Positions 35,996-48,826 are shown, numbered from the stretch's first letter. The stretch is 64,000 nucleotides of DNA from Staphylococcus cornubiensis (GCF_900183575.1 NZ_FXUZ01000004.1:177138-241137), one strand, 5' to 3'. Translations and numbers: made by a program. Notes: a model not told the origin generated them from the sequence alone.

Positions 35996-37402
35996 ATGAA
36001 AACAATAGACTTTTTAGTATTTATCATTTACTTCGCAGCACTGATTTCGATAGGTATTGTTGGTGTGTTAAAGGCGAAATCATCTGAGAAATATATGGTA
36101 GCAGACCGCAATTTAGGGCTATTTATGTTGTTTGGATGTTTAACAGCTGTATTCTTAGGCGGCTCATCTACAATTGGGACATCACAGTTAGGTTATGAAA
36201 TTGGGCTGTCTGGTTTTTGGTTTGTATTCGCGCTTGGTGTCGGTATTACGGTATTCGGTTTGTTTTTGCTCGATCGGATTATGGATTTACAGGTCATTAC
36301 GATCAGCGAATTGTTATATCGCTTGTTTGGTCATCGTGTCAGAGTGATTGGCGCGATAGTAACAGCGATGTATACACTCATGATTTGTGTGACACAAGTG
36401 ATCGCGATGGGCGCGGTCGTATCACAAATTTTTCATTGGAATATGATGACGGCTATTCTCGTCGGGGGTGGCATCGTCTTTGTGTATACAATTTTAGGAG
36501 GCATGTGGACGCTCTCAATTACTGATGTGATTCAATTTTTAGTAATGACCATTGGGATGTTTTGTATTATGTTACCTATGAGTTTACATAGTGTAGGTGG
36601 ATTGACGACATTATTTGAACAAATGCCGGCTTCACATTTGAGCTTTTTCAATATCGGTTTTGGGGAAATTGTGAATTACTTCGTGACGTATACATTAGGT
36701 GTTATGGTCGGACAAGATATTTGGCAACGTTTCTTTACAGGCAAGACGAAGCGCATTTCAAAAACGTCAGGTGTCCTTGTAGGGCTTTATAGTGCGCTTT
36801 ATTCTATTATTATGGTTATTGTCGGTATGTGTGCATACGTATTGTTTCCTAATATCCAAAATACACAAAATGTTTTTACACATATGGCTTTTGAAACATT
36901 ACCGAATGGTTTGTTAGGAATTGTTTTTGCGGCGCTCATTGCAGCAATTATGTCCACAGCTTCAGGGACATTACTCGCTTCAGCTACGATCATTTCTAAC
37001 GACTTATTGAAGCCATATGTTTTTAAAAATATGGAAGATCATCAATTTTTAGGACTGACACGCCTGACAACACTTGTACTTGCAGTCGTGGCGATTGTTA
37101 TTTCGATTTGGGTGAAAGAGGTCCTTGTTGCGATAGATATTGCTTATGCGATTTTAACAGGTGGTATTTTTATGCCAGTCGTTTTAGGATTATTCATGAA
37201 ACGGATTACCCCACAGGCCGCTTTTTACGCGATTATTGCAAGTGTGATTGTCATCTTTATCGGTATTGCGATTGCAGGACCACAATCTACGGCAACTATA
37301 TTTTACGCAATCATTGTTAATGCTATAATATTAATCATCATGTCTCAATTTAATCGTAAAAAAGAAGAAGCGCATACGACACCAACATCACATCATGCAT
37401 AA
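35996..37402 (+). CDS. Sodium:solute symporter (SSS family)
   Basis: This symporter of about 468 residues has some 13 membrane helices. The family core is seen in GGSSTIGTSQLGYEIG (near residue 60) and in the GQDIWQRFFTGKT region. The longer frame starts at 35987 (TTG); ATG 35996 (MKTIDFLV) is spaced well from AAGCGAG. It sits between the ureohydrolase and aminotransferase genes in one operon, so it probably imports the hydrolase substrate with sodium. The exact solute is unknown. Confidence 0.85.
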   Translation: MKTIDFLVFIIYFAALISIGIVGVLKAKSSEKYMVADRNLGLFMLFGCLTAVFLGGSSTIGTSQLGYEIGLSGFWFVFALGVGITVFGLFLLDRIMDLQVITISELLYRLFGHRVRVIGAIVTAMYTLMICVTQVIAMGAVVSQIFHWNMMTAILVGGGIVFVYTILGGMWTLSITDVIQFLVMTIGMFCIMLPMSLHSVGGLTTLFEQMPASHLSFFNIGFGEIVNYFVTYTLGVMVGQDIWQRFFTGKTKRISKTSGVLVGLYSALYSIIMVIVGMCAYVLFPNIQNTQNVFTHMAFETLPNGLLGIVFAALIAAIMSTASGTLLASATIISNDLLKPYVFKNMEDHQFLGLTRLTTLVLAVVAIVISIWVKEVLVAIDIAYAILTGGIFMPVVLGLFMKRITPQAAFYAIIASVIVIFIGIAIAGPQSTATIFYAIIVNAIILIIMSQFNRKKEEAHTTPTSHHA

Positions 37403-37438
37403 TACAAGACTTATCATTACAAAGGGGGCATCTATCAA

Positions 37439-38596
37439 ATGGATTTATTAAACAAGCATATTAAAGACATAGAAGTACCTGGGACACGTCAGTTTGCGAA
37501 TAAGGTCGACCAATACCCCAATTGTTTAGATTTAACGCTCGGGCAGTCTGACTTCCCTGTCGCATCTTATGTACAAGACGCCATGATACAAGCGATTCAA
37601 GAGGGGCAATTGAAATATACACATAACAAAGGATTGTTGGAATTACGTACAGCGATTTCAGAATATACAGCCGAGCGTTTCGGTGTAACCTATGATCCTG
37701 AAACAGAAATTGTCGTGACCAATGGGGCTTCAGAAGGTATCGATGACATTTTAAGAACGATCTTAAATCCTGGTGAAGAAGTGATTTTACCTGGGCCTAC
37801 TTATTTGGGATATGAGCCAATCGTAAAATTACAAGGTGCCGAAGTGAAATGGATTGATACGTCGCAAACCGGTTTTGTTCCGACAGCTGAATCGATTAAA
37901 GCGGCGATTACACCTCAAACGAAAGCCATTATGTTCAATTATCCGACGAATCCAACAGGGACGACACTGTCATATGAAAATATTGCAGAAATTGTAGAAG
38001 TGTTGAAAGAGACAGGCATTTTCATCATTACGGATGAAATTTATAGTGAAAATGTATTTGAGGGACGCCATCGTTCTTTTATGGAGTTTCCAGAAATTCG
38101 TAAGCAACTGTTTGTCGTGAATGGCCTATCAAAATCACATGCGATGACAGGTGCGCGTGTCGGCTATGTGCTCTCGACACCCGAATTGATAGAAGAAGTG
38201 ACAACGGTGCATTTATATAATTCGATTTGTGTTGCAACACCAAGTCAATATGGTGCAATTCGGGCATTAAAAGAAGGTGCCGCAGATATTGAAAAGATGA
38301 ATGCAGCATACCGTGAGCGCCGTGATTATATTTACAAACGTTTAACTGATATGGGATTACCTGTCATGTTGCCACAAGGGACGTTTTATATTTTTCCTGA
38401 TGTGTCGGCGTATGATCAAGATTCATTCCGCTTTTGTAATCAATTATTAGAGCATGAACAATTGGCTATCGTACCAGGTAAGTCATTTTCTGATTTTGCG
38501 GAAGGCTACGTGCGATTATCCTTTGCTTGTGACATGCCGACGATTGAAGAAGCATGCAATCGATTAGAACGTTTCTTGTCATATTATCAAGCATAG
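37439..38596 (+). CDS. PLP aminotransferase class I/II, PatA-like
   Basis: This 385-residue fold type I aminotransferase has the PLP lysine in NGLSKSHAMTGARVGY (near 230) and the conserved YPTNPTG (near 168) and RLSFAC near the C-terminus. It is close to B. subtilis PatA (N-acetyl-LL-diaminopimelate aminotransferase). As third gene of the ureohydrolase-symporter operon it could instead act on a product of guanidino-compound breakdown. The ATG follows AAAGGGGG. Confidence 0.82.
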   Translation: MDLLNKHIKDIEVPGTRQFANKVDQYPNCLDLTLGQSDFPVASYVQDAMIQAIQEGQLKYTHNKGLLELRTAISEYTAERFGVTYDPETEIVVTNGASEGIDDILRTILNPGEEVILPGPTYLGYEPIVKLQGAEVKWIDTSQTGFVPTAESIKAAITPQTKAIMFNYPTNPTGTTLSYENIAEIVEVLKETGIFIITDEIYSENVFEGRHRSFMEFPEIRKQLFVVNGLSKSHAMTGARVGYVLSTPELIEEVTTVHLYNSICVATPSQYGAIRALKEGAADIEKMNAAYRERRDYIYKRLTDMGLPVMLPQGTFYIFPDVSAYDQDSFRFCNQLLEHEQLAIVPGKSFSDFAEGYVRLSFACDMPTIEEACNRLERFLSYYQA

Positions 38597-38636
38597 CAAT
38601 TATAGGGATGGGATAAAATTTTTGATTGTCTTACGT

Positions 38637-38965
38637 TGATATATTTTCATCAAATTGCTCTCATTGATAACTTTTTTAAATTTTTACAATTGCCGTCATG
38701 GACTCGTGTTCAAAGAGGGGGCTCAATTCAATTCGTGAGCAGTACAGAAATCTCATGTGCAACAAAGATTTCGTTGTACTGCCTCCGCAAGGCTGACTAG
38801 GGGTTGGGACATTGAATTTATTAAGCCTCAATCCATTCAGAGATTTATGGTTCATTAATGACTTTAAAGCAGTCGGGAAATGATGGCAATCAAAAATCAC
38901 AAACCATAAGGACGGCAAGTTTAACATAAATATTGCATCAATAGCATCAATAATTTTGATCCTCA
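38637..38965. repeat. Dispersed hairpin repeat, copy R6 with both flanks
   Basis: The core runs from ATTGCCGTCAT (38689-38699) to ATGATGGCAAT (38880-38890), inverted with one mismatch. It contains the AGTACAGAAATCT/AGATTTCGTTGTACT hairpin. The left flank is shared with R3 and the right flank with R2 and R5. No gene lies in 38597-39016. Confidence 0.8.
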
Positions 38966-39017
38966 CTCACCTTAATTGACTTTACATTTCTATATTTCGA
39001 TTTTCGTTCATCACAGG

Positions 39018-39055
39018 AAAGGAGCTGGGAAACGCAATTTGTTCCCAGCTCCTTT
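39018..39055. terminator. Strong bidirectional terminator
   Basis: AAAGGAGCTGGGAA pairs perfectly with TTCCCAGCTCCTTT around a 10-base loop. It ends the APC permease transcript. Confidence 0.85.
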
Positions 39056-39066
39056 AGTGTATACAA

Positions 39067-40422
39067 TCATGAAACCCGCTTGCTTTTTTGAATTGTATAA
39101 AGGATGACTGCAATTAAGTACCATATAAAGACGATTAACCACTCGGCAGGCCATTGAAGTGAAGAAGGCATACCTGGTAAATAAATGACAATAAATAATA
39201 GACTGAGCAGCACTGCGATAATTCCTACAGTACCTCCATGTCGAATCGTGTAAGGACGATTCATATGTGGGGCTGTTTTTCGTAATTTAAGAAATGACAG
39301 TGCAACGAGTAAATAACCGATAACGACACCGATACCACCCGCATTGACAATCCAAGTTAATGCAGGTTCTCCTAAAAGTGGCGATACGAATGCGAGTACC
39401 CCTAAAAATAAAATACCGTGCGTCGGGGTCTGATATTTTGGATGAATATAAGCAAACCATTTCGGTATCATGCCATGTTTAGCCATTGCGTACAAAATAC
39501 GACTCCCACCAATAATAAATGCGTTCCAACTTGTAATAATCCCTGCAACGCCTCCTAAAACAAGTAAGACACCAAAGCCTTCGTGACCGAATAAGTTCAC
39601 CATCGCATCTGCCGTTGCAAGGTTCGTATGTGCGAGTTCTGATGGGGAAAGCCCTGTTGCGACACCGAATACGATTAATAGGTAAAAGATGACAGAACAG
39701 ATAATTGAAATAATTAATATTTTACCGATTTTTTGAGAAGGCGCTTTTACTTCTTCTGCAATCTGTGGAATGACGTCAAAACCGACGAATAAAAACGGAA
39801 TCATAATGAGCACCGACACTGTACCACCAAAGCCATCAACAAAAAGCGGTTTGAGTTGCTCAAAGTGCCCGTTGACGCCAGCCCCACCAACAAGTAATAA
39901 ACCAACACCAACAATGAATAGCGTGAATACAGTTTGCATGATAGCGGCAGGCTTGATGCCAAAGTAATTGAGTGATGTCAAAATGACGCTGCCTAATGAA
40001 CCAATCGCGACCCAAGTGAGATAAACATCGCTACCTTGAATTTGCCATAAGTGGACTTGATGGTTGAAAGGGATGATGTAATCAATCACGGTTGGAAGTG
40101 CAACAGCTTCAAATGTAATGACTGAAACGTAACCAAATAGGACGGACCAACCTGAAAGAAAGGCAAGTGGTGGCGAAAAGGCCTTTTGAACAAAGATAAA
40201 TCCACCCCCCGTCTCAGGAATGGCAGCTGCTAACTCGGCATAGGTCAACCCGATGAATATTACAAACAGGCCGCCAATGATAAAGGCAAGCGTACTCCCT
40301 AAAAACCCTGCTGTAGCGACCCAATGACCTGAAAGTACGACCCATCCCCAGCCGAGCATGGCACCTATCGCAAGAAATAAAACGTCAAAGATATTCATGG
40401 AACGATTGAACTGGTTTTGCAT
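39067..40422 (-). CDS. APC family amino acid permease
   Basis: This permease of about 451 residues has 12 membrane helices. The unwound first helix is seen in AIGAMLGWGWVVLSG, and the PETGGGFIFVQKAF segment is the usual APC motif. The ATG at 40422 follows AAAGGGG at 8 bp; the frame to 40455 is an extension. It lies 76 bp downstream of gabT in the same direction, so it probably imports GABA or a related amino acid. Confidence 0.85.
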   Translation of the reverse strand: MQNQFNRSMNIFDVLFLAIGAMLGWGWVVLSGHWVATAGFLGSTLAFIIGGLFVIFIGLTYAELAAAIPETGGGFIFVQKAFSPPLAFLSGWSVLFGYVSVITFEAVALPTVIDYIIPFNHQVHLWQIQGSDVYLTWVAIGSLGSVILTSLNYFGIKPAAIMQTVFTLFIVGVGLLLVGGAGVNGHFEQLKPLFVDGFGGTVSVLIMIPFLFVGFDVIPQIAEEVKAPSQKIGKILIISIICSVIFYLLIVFGVATGLSPSELAHTNLATADAMVNLFGHEGFGVLLVLGGVAGIITSWNAFIIGGSRILYAMAKHGMIPKWFAYIHPKYQTPTHGILFLGVLAFVSPLLGEPALTWIVNAGGIGVVIGYLLVALSFLKLRKTAPHMNRPYTIRHGGTVGIIAVLLSLLFIVIYLPGMPSSLQWPAEWLIVFIWYLIAVILYTIQKSKRVS

Positions 40423-40498
40423 GATATCGACCCCTTTGTTTAAAGCCTCACGCAATGCTACATATGAAAATGAAAAGACGTGAGGCTGAGTGTATAAC

Positions 40499-41797
40499 TT
40501 ATGCTTCTAAACATGCTTTTCTTAAGCGTTTCAATCCCTCTTCAAGTTCTTCTTCTGTAATGACAAGTGGTGTTAAAAAGCGTATGACATTGCCTTTTAA
40601 CCCAGCAGATAACAACAATAAACCATTTTCATTTGCACGTTTAATAATATGTGCTGTTTTAGCTTTATCTGGTTGTTGTGTCTCAGGGTCTACAATATCC
40701 ATTGCGACCATGGCACCCAATCGACGGATATGACTGATATAATTGACTTCATGACGCAATTGATGAAGGGCGTCTTCTAATTTTTGACCAATGCTATCCG
40801 CGCGCTCATTTAAATGTTCTTCCTCGATAATTTCTAATACTTTTAACGCGGCTTCACAAGCAAGAGGATTACCTGCATACGTTCCACCGAGCTCACCTGG
40901 ATTGGCGCTATCCATTATTTCAGCACGTCCTACGACCCCGCTTAACGGAAATCCGGCTGCTAAAGATTTAGAGACCGTGATTAAATCGGGAACTACATCA
41001 AAATGCTCAATCGCAAAAGTACGACCAGTACGTGCAAAGCCCGTTTGAATCTCATCAGCAATAAAGACGATGCCATGTTGCTCGCAAATGTCTTTGACCG
41101 CTTGGACGAAACGACGATCCGGAATAACGAATCCGCCTTCACCTTGAACAGGCTCCATCACAATACATGCAACTTCTGTAGGATCTACCGTTGCGATAAA
41201 GAAGTCGTGAAGTTTTTGGATGGTTTCATCGATATAGGCTTCGGTCGTTAAGTGTGCTGGCTTTTCAGACAAATGAGGATAAGGCGCTTGATAGACTTCT
41301 GGTGCAAAAGGCCCAAAACCTAGCTTGTAAGGACGCACCTTGCTTGTCATACTCATCGTCAAATTTGTACGTCCATGGAAACCGCGCACAAACGACACGA
41401 CGCCTGCACGTTTTGTATATTTACGCGCAATTTTGACTGCATTTTCGACTGCTTCAGCACCAGAATTTAAAAATAAAGCCTTTTTCGGAAAGTCACCAGG
41501 TGTTAATTGCGTCAACTTTTGTGCTAATTGAATATAGCTTTCATACATAATGACGTTAAAACCAGGATGAATGAAGTTTTGGACTTTATCTTGAATATGT
41601 TTAACGATTTTAGGGTGACTATGACCGACATTTAACGTACCAATCGCTGCTGCAAAATCGATGTAAGTGTGCCCCTCGATATCTGTGACGGTGGCACTTT
41701 GAGCGTACGCAGCGGTATTGAGATTACCATTGCCGACACCTCTTGCAACATATTCATCTCTTAATTGTGCATAGTGTGCATTTCGATTGATTGACAT
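40499..41797 (-). CDS. gabT: 4-aminobutyrate aminotransferase (GabT type)
   Basis: This class III aminotransferase of about 432 residues has NSGAEAVENAVKIA (near 108), the IADEIQTGFARTG cofactor strand, and the PLP lysine in TVSKSLAAGFPLSG. It converts GABA and 2-oxoglutarate to succinate semialdehyde and glutamate; close relatives act on other omega-amino acids. ATG 41797 follows GGAGGGG, and the long upstream frame crosses into the divergent regulator. It is divergent from a GabR-like gene and is followed by an APC permease. No gabD is in the window. Confidence 0.87.
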   Translation of the reverse strand: MSINRNAHYAQLRDEYVARGVGNGNLNTAAYAQSATVTDIEGHTYIDFAAAIGTLNVGHSHPKIVKHIQDKVQNFIHPGFNVIMYESYIQLAQKLTQLTPGDFPKKALFLNSGAEAVENAVKIARKYTKRAGVVSFVRGFHGRTNLTMSMTSKVRPYKLGFGPFAPEVYQAPYPHLSEKPAHLTTEAYIDETIQKLHDFFIATVDPTEVACIVMEPVQGEGGFVIPDRRFVQAVKDICEQHGIVFIADEIQTGFARTGRTFAIEHFDVVPDLITVSKSLAAGFPLSGVVGRAEIMDSANPGELGGTYAGNPLACEAALKVLEIIEEEHLNERADSIGQKLEDALHQLRHEVNYISHIRRLGAMVAMDIVDPETQQPDKAKTAHIIKRANENGLLLLSAGLKGNVIRFLTPLVITEEELEEGLKRLRKACLEA

Positions 41798-41901
41798 ATA
41801 CATCCCCTCCATTAGTTTATTAGAAGTATCATACGGGATGAATTGGTATAATGAAAAGAACCAGAAAGGATAAAAATACGGTACCAGACGGGGTGGGAAG
41901 T

Positions 41902-43284
41902 ATGACAACATCAAAATATATTTATCGTAAAATATATGAGCAATTGAAAAAAGATATATTAGCACACAAATACCATAGCCATGAACGTTTGCCTTCTAAA
42001 CGATTGTTATCGCGTGAATTAGGGGTGAGTGTGAATAGTGTGAAACATGCTTATGAACAACTCGTTGCAGAAGGGTATGTATATACGAAAGAGCGTCAAG
42101 GTTATTTTATTGAATCGTTGAATGAATTGGTCGTCAATCCACGTCATGAAGAAGCGGTAATCGAGGAGGAGGCGACTACAGAGGTAACGTCGGCATTTCG
42201 CTACAGTTTGTCGCATATGTCGACCAATTTGTCAGTTTTTCCAGTAGAAACGTGGTTGAAATTACAGCGCCAAGTGTTGAAGTCGTCGCGGGATGTACTT
42301 TCAGAGATTCCGCACATTAAAGGACCCCTCGCATTACGTCGTGCAATTGCAAAATTAGTATCATTTAAAAGAGGTATCGATTGCCATCCGGAACAAATTA
42401 TTTTAGCATCGGGAGCCAACGTATTAGTGCAAAAGTTGCTTGCATTATTGAATGATGGGATGAAAGTCGGCGTAGAAAATCCTGGGTATGCACGTATGCG
42501 CCAAGTGATACAGCAACATTGTCGAGTCATACCGATACCTCTTGATGACAAAGGGGTGCGTATGTCAGAAATTCATCAAATGCAACCAAATATCATGCTC
42601 ACCACACCTTCACATCAATTTCCATTAGGGATGATTATGCCCATTTCACGACGTATTGAATTGTTGAATTGGGCAACGCAAACTGCAAGCTATGTGATAG
42701 AGGATGATTATGATAGTGAATTTAAATATGGTACCGACAACATTCCGTCATTGTTTAGCTTAGACCAAAACGAACGCGTCATATATTTAGGGACATTTTC
42801 TAAAACGTTATCGCCAAGTATGCGCATGAGTTATATGATTTTGCCTAAACATTTAGTTGAACCTTTCCAACAAATGTACCAAGAGACGATTTCAGATGTT
42901 TCGACGATGACGGCACTAACGTTGGCTGCAATGATTGATTCGGGCGATTACGAAAAATATATTCGAAAAATGCGGCACATTTACAGTCAACAACGCATTC
43001 AAGTCGTTCATCAGTTGAAAGTCGTATTCGGTAGAAAAATAAAAATTTATGATGTGAAAGCAGGACTTCATTTTGTAGTGGATGTGGAGAGTCCTTATAC
43101 ATATGAGGAAATTGAAAGGCGGGCGCGTGATAGAGGACTAGAACTGTATACGTTAAATCGCTTTATGATGCATTCCATTGCACACGAACAAGGGAAGACA
43201 TTCATTATCGGTTTTGCAAATATTGATACAGGTATTCTGCCAGCGACGATACAGTGTTTATACGACGTGCTATTTGAAGAATAA
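41902..43284 (+). CDS. gabR: GabR-like MocR/GntR-aminotransferase regulator
   Basis: This regulator of about 460 residues has an N-terminal GntR winged helix (residues about 10-75; SKRLLSRELGVSVNSVKHAYEQL) and a class I aminotransferase-like domain with the PLP lysine in LGTFSKTLSPSMRM. GabR senses GABA plus PLP and activates gabT. The ATG at 41902 follows GGTGGGAAG. It is divergent from gabT, sharing a 104-bp control region that contains TATAAT near 41850. The name is by family and position. Confidence 0.85.
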   Translation: MTTSKYIYRKIYEQLKKDILAHKYHSHERLPSKRLLSRELGVSVNSVKHAYEQLVAEGYVYTKERQGYFIESLNELVVNPRHEEAVIEEEATTEVTSAFRYSLSHMSTNLSVFPVETWLKLQRQVLKSSRDVLSEIPHIKGPLALRRAIAKLVSFKRGIDCHPEQIILASGANVLVQKLLALLNDGMKVGVENPGYARMRQVIQQHCRVIPIPLDDKGVRMSEIHQMQPNIMLTTPSHQFPLGMIMPISRRIELLNWATQTASYVIEDDYDSEFKYGTDNIPSLFSLDQNERVIYLGTFSKTLSPSMRMSYMILPKHLVEPFQQMYQETISDVSTMTALTLAAMIDSGDYEKYIRKMRHIYSQQRIQVVHQLKVVFGRKIKIYDVKAGLHFVVDVESPYTYEEIERRARDRGLELYTLNRFMMHSIAHEQGKTFIIGFANIDTGILPATIQCLYDVLFEE

Positions 43285-43362
43285 GTTTTGTAAGCAACAT
43301 GTGTTGGTTTCAACTGGCAATCCTTATACAATAAAATACAAAATGATGAACGAGGTGATGGG

Positions 43363-44958
43363 ATGGTTGTAAAAACGACACGTCAATATATTGAAGCGGG
43401 AGAAATCTCAGTGGGTATTGAGTTCGGCTCGACGCGCATTAAAACAGTGGCTATTGATCCGATGACACGTACCATTGCGACGGGACATTATGAATGGGAG
43501 CAACAACTTACGGATGGTTATTGGTCCTATGATTTAGAAGAAGTTTGGCACGGTGTACAAGAAAGTTTCCGCTTGATGACCCGGGAAATAAAAACTGTGT
43601 ATGAGGTAGAACTTATGCACATTGCAAGTTTAGGAATTAGTGGCATGATGCATGGCTATTTGGTGTTTGATGAAGAAGATCAGTTGCTCGTGCCTTTTCG
43701 AACGTGGCGTAATAATACGGCACATGAAGCAGGTGAACAGTTAAGAGAAGCATTTCAGTTCAATATTCCTGAGCGTTGGAGTATCGCACATTATTTTCAA
43801 AGTGCGCTCAATCAAGACGCACATGTGAAAGACGTTGCGTATATGACGACATTATCAGGTTATGTCCATTGGCAATTAACGGGAGAAAAAGTACTCGGTA
43901 TTGGTGATGCATCGGGAATGTTTCCGATTGATCCAGATACCGCTACATATCGGAAAGATTTGTGTGAACAGTTCGATACGTTAATGGCAACGCACGGATA
44001 TCATCAAGAAATATTGCGCATTTTACCAACTGTGCACGTAGCGGGTGACCACGCAGGCACGTTGACCGACGCAGGAGCACAATTGTTAGATCCGACCGGT
44101 ACGTTAGCCTCAGGATGTCCGCTCTGTGCACCAGAAGGCGATGCAGGAACAGGGATGGTGGCGACGAATAGCATTGCGCGGAAAACGGGGAATGTCTCTG
44201 CAGGTACGAGCATTTTCGCTATGATTGTACTCGACCATCCACTTCAAGCTGTTTATCCTGAAGTAGATATTGTCACAACGCCAGCTGGAGATGAAGTGGC
44301 GATGATTCATGCGAATAACGGCTCATCAGATTTAAATCAGTGGGTCCGTTTATTTGAAGAAGTGTTTCAAATAATGGATATATCGTACGATAAAGCGACA
44401 TTATGGACACGATTATTTGAAAGTGCGTTAGAAGGCGATGATGATTTAGGGAAATTGTTGTCATACGGATATATTTCAGGAGAATACATTACCGATATTT
44501 CTGAAGGGTTTCCATTATTTTTACGCCAACAAGAGAGTCATTTTACGATTCAAAACTTCATGAAGACACACATTTTTACGATGCTCAGCACACTCAAAAT
44601 CGGTGTGGATCGCTTGAAAGCACGCGAACAACTTCAAATTGAACGCATGACGGGGCACGGTGGTGTATTTACGACGAAGCAAGTCGTGCAACGTTACTTA
44701 GCTGCTGCATTAGAAAGTTCTGTCACAGTAATGGAAACTGCGAATGAAGGTGGCGCATGGGGGATTGCAGTGTTAGCAAGATATATGTTAGAAAGTGATA
44801 TGACGTTAGCGACGTTTTTAGAAGATGTTGCTTTTCGTGAAGTTGAGACCGACACAATGGCACCACAATCACGTGATGTTGACAGTTTTAACGCGTATGT
44901 GCAGCGTTTTGAAGCGGGTTTGGCGATTGAGCGTAGGTTGAATAAAATGAAGGATTAA
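43363..44958 (+). CDS. FGGY family carbohydrate kinase, substrate unknown
   Basis: This 531-residue kinase has the ASKHA phosphate motif near the N-terminus (GIEFGSTRIKTVAID, about 18-32) and later GISGMMHGYLVFD and a C-terminal GHGGVF adenosine motif. FGGY enzymes phosphorylate sugars such as ribulose, xylulose or glycerol. The sequence is distant from the main types. No sugar isomerase, epimerase or transporter adjoins it, so it is an orphan kinase. ATG 43363 follows GAGGTGATGGG. Confidence 0.8.
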   Translation: MVVKTTRQYIEAGEISVGIEFGSTRIKTVAIDPMTRTIATGHYEWEQQLTDGYWSYDLEEVWHGVQESFRLMTREIKTVYEVELMHIASLGISGMMHGYLVFDEEDQLLVPFRTWRNNTAHEAGEQLREAFQFNIPERWSIAHYFQSALNQDAHVKDVAYMTTLSGYVHWQLTGEKVLGIGDASGMFPIDPDTATYRKDLCEQFDTLMATHGYHQEILRILPTVHVAGDHAGTLTDAGAQLLDPTGTLASGCPLCAPEGDAGTGMVATNSIARKTGNVSAGTSIFAMIVLDHPLQAVYPEVDIVTTPAGDEVAMIHANNGSSDLNQWVRLFEEVFQIMDISYDKATLWTRLFESALEGDDDLGKLLSYGYISGEYITDISEGFPLFLRQQESHFTIQNFMKTHIFTMLSTLKIGVDRLKAREQLQIERMTGHGGVFTTKQVVQRYLAAALESSVTVMETANEGGAWGIAVLARYMLESDMTLATFLEDVAFREVETDTMAPQSRDVDSFNAYVQRFEAGLAIERRLNKMKD

Positions 44959-45014
44959 TGGCTTACTATTGGATGTATTGTGATTACATAGCGTGCCTAG
45001 CAGTTTTCGAGTGA

Positions 45015-47620
<2,606 letters not shown>

Positions 47621-47646
47621 TATTAATTTGATAAAAGATATAGCAC

Positions 47647-47693
47647 AGAGGGCTGGGAGAACTGAATTGTCTCTCAGCCTCTTTCAATTTTTT
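47647..47693 (+). terminator. Terminator after the FeoB-like gene
   Basis: AGAGGGCTGGGAGA pairs with TCTCTCAGCCTCT with G-T pairs, and a T-rich tract follows. Confidence 0.8.
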
Positions 47694-47763
47694 AATGTCG
47701 AAATGAGGCTTAATCTATTATGATTTAGGGAAAATATAACCAATAAAGCCCATGGAGGTGCCT

Positions 47764-48813
47764 ATGTTTTTAGCATGGAATGAAATCAAGCGCAACAAAC
47801 TCAAATTTAGTCTGATTATCGGAGTTCTGATCCTCATCAGTTACTTGTTATTTTTACTGTCTGGATTAGCAAAAGGGCTCATCAATATGAATACGGAAGG
47901 CATTAATCGTTGGCATGCGGATGCGATTGTGTTAAATAAAGATGCCAATCAAACCGTCCAACAATCGAGCTTCGATACCTCGCTTGTAAAGGGGAAATTT
48001 GATAAGCAAGCGACGTTGAAACAAACAGGTGTTATCGTTTCGAATGGCAAAATTGAAGAAAATGCATTACTGTATGGGACACAAAAAGATGCCTTTATTG
48101 TTCCTAAATTGACAGAGGGACGGGCATTTAAAGCAAATAATGAAGTCATTGCGGATGGTACATTGAAAGAAAAAGGATTTAAGCTAGGGGACACGTTATC
48201 ATTATCTCAATCAGATGAATCACTTAAAATTGTAGGGTTTAGTGAATCGGCTAAGTACAATGCTTCTCCTGTGCTCTTTGGTAATGATCAAACCATTGAA
48301 AAGGTGAATCCTATTTTAACTAAGGACAAAACGAATGCAGTGGTTGTAAAGGATTCTCATTGGCAAAAGCAATCACTCGATGATTCACTTGAAGCGGTTG
48401 ATATCGATACGTTTATTGAAAATCTTCCGGGTTATCAAGCACAAAACTTAACGTTGAACTTTATGATTGGCTTTTTATTTATCATTTCGGCAACGGTCAT
48501 CGGCGTATTTTTGTATGTCATCACGCTACAAAAGACGCATCTGTTTGGTGTGTTGAAGGCACAAGGATTTACAAATGCTGATTTAGTGAAAGTCGTATTA
48601 TCTCAAACATTTGTTTTAGCACTTATTGGCACTGTCATCGGTTTAATTTTGACATTAATTACTGGCAATTTTTTACCTTCTGCCGTACCGATTCAGTTTG
48701 ATTTATGGACACTTATTATTTTTGGCGTCGTACTTATTTTAGTGTCATTATTGGGGAGTCTGTTTTCAATCGTCACAATACGTAAAATTGATCCACTGAA
48801 GGCAATCGGTTAG
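47764..48813 (+). CDS. ABC transporter permease, HrtB/DevC-like
   Basis: This permease of about 349 residues has four membrane helices: one near the N-terminus (18-40), a large extracellular domain (about 45-230), then three helices (near 240-262, 285-310 and 322-342). This is the MacB/FtsX type used for mechanotransmission or export. The closest staphylococcal type is the haem-exporter permease HrtB, but haem is not proven. ATG 47764 follows GGAGGTG; an ATG at 47752 is part of that site. The ATPase gene follows by 13 bp. Confidence 0.82.
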   Translation: MFLAWNEIKRNKLKFSLIIGVLILISYLLFLLSGLAKGLINMNTEGINRWHADAIVLNKDANQTVQQSSFDTSLVKGKFDKQATLKQTGVIVSNGKIEENALLYGTQKDAFIVPKLTEGRAFKANNEVIADGTLKEKGFKLGDTLSLSQSDESLKIVGFSESAKYNASPVLFGNDQTIEKVNPILTKDKTNAVVVKDSHWQKQSLDDSLEAVDIDTFIENLPGYQAQNLTLNFMIGFLFIISATVIGVFLYVITLQKTHLFGVLKAQGFTNADLVKVVLSQTFVLALIGTVIGLILTLITGNFLPSAVPIQFDLWTLIIFGVVLILVSLLGSLFSIVTIRKIDPLKAIG

Positions 48814-48826
48814 GAGGGGACGTACA

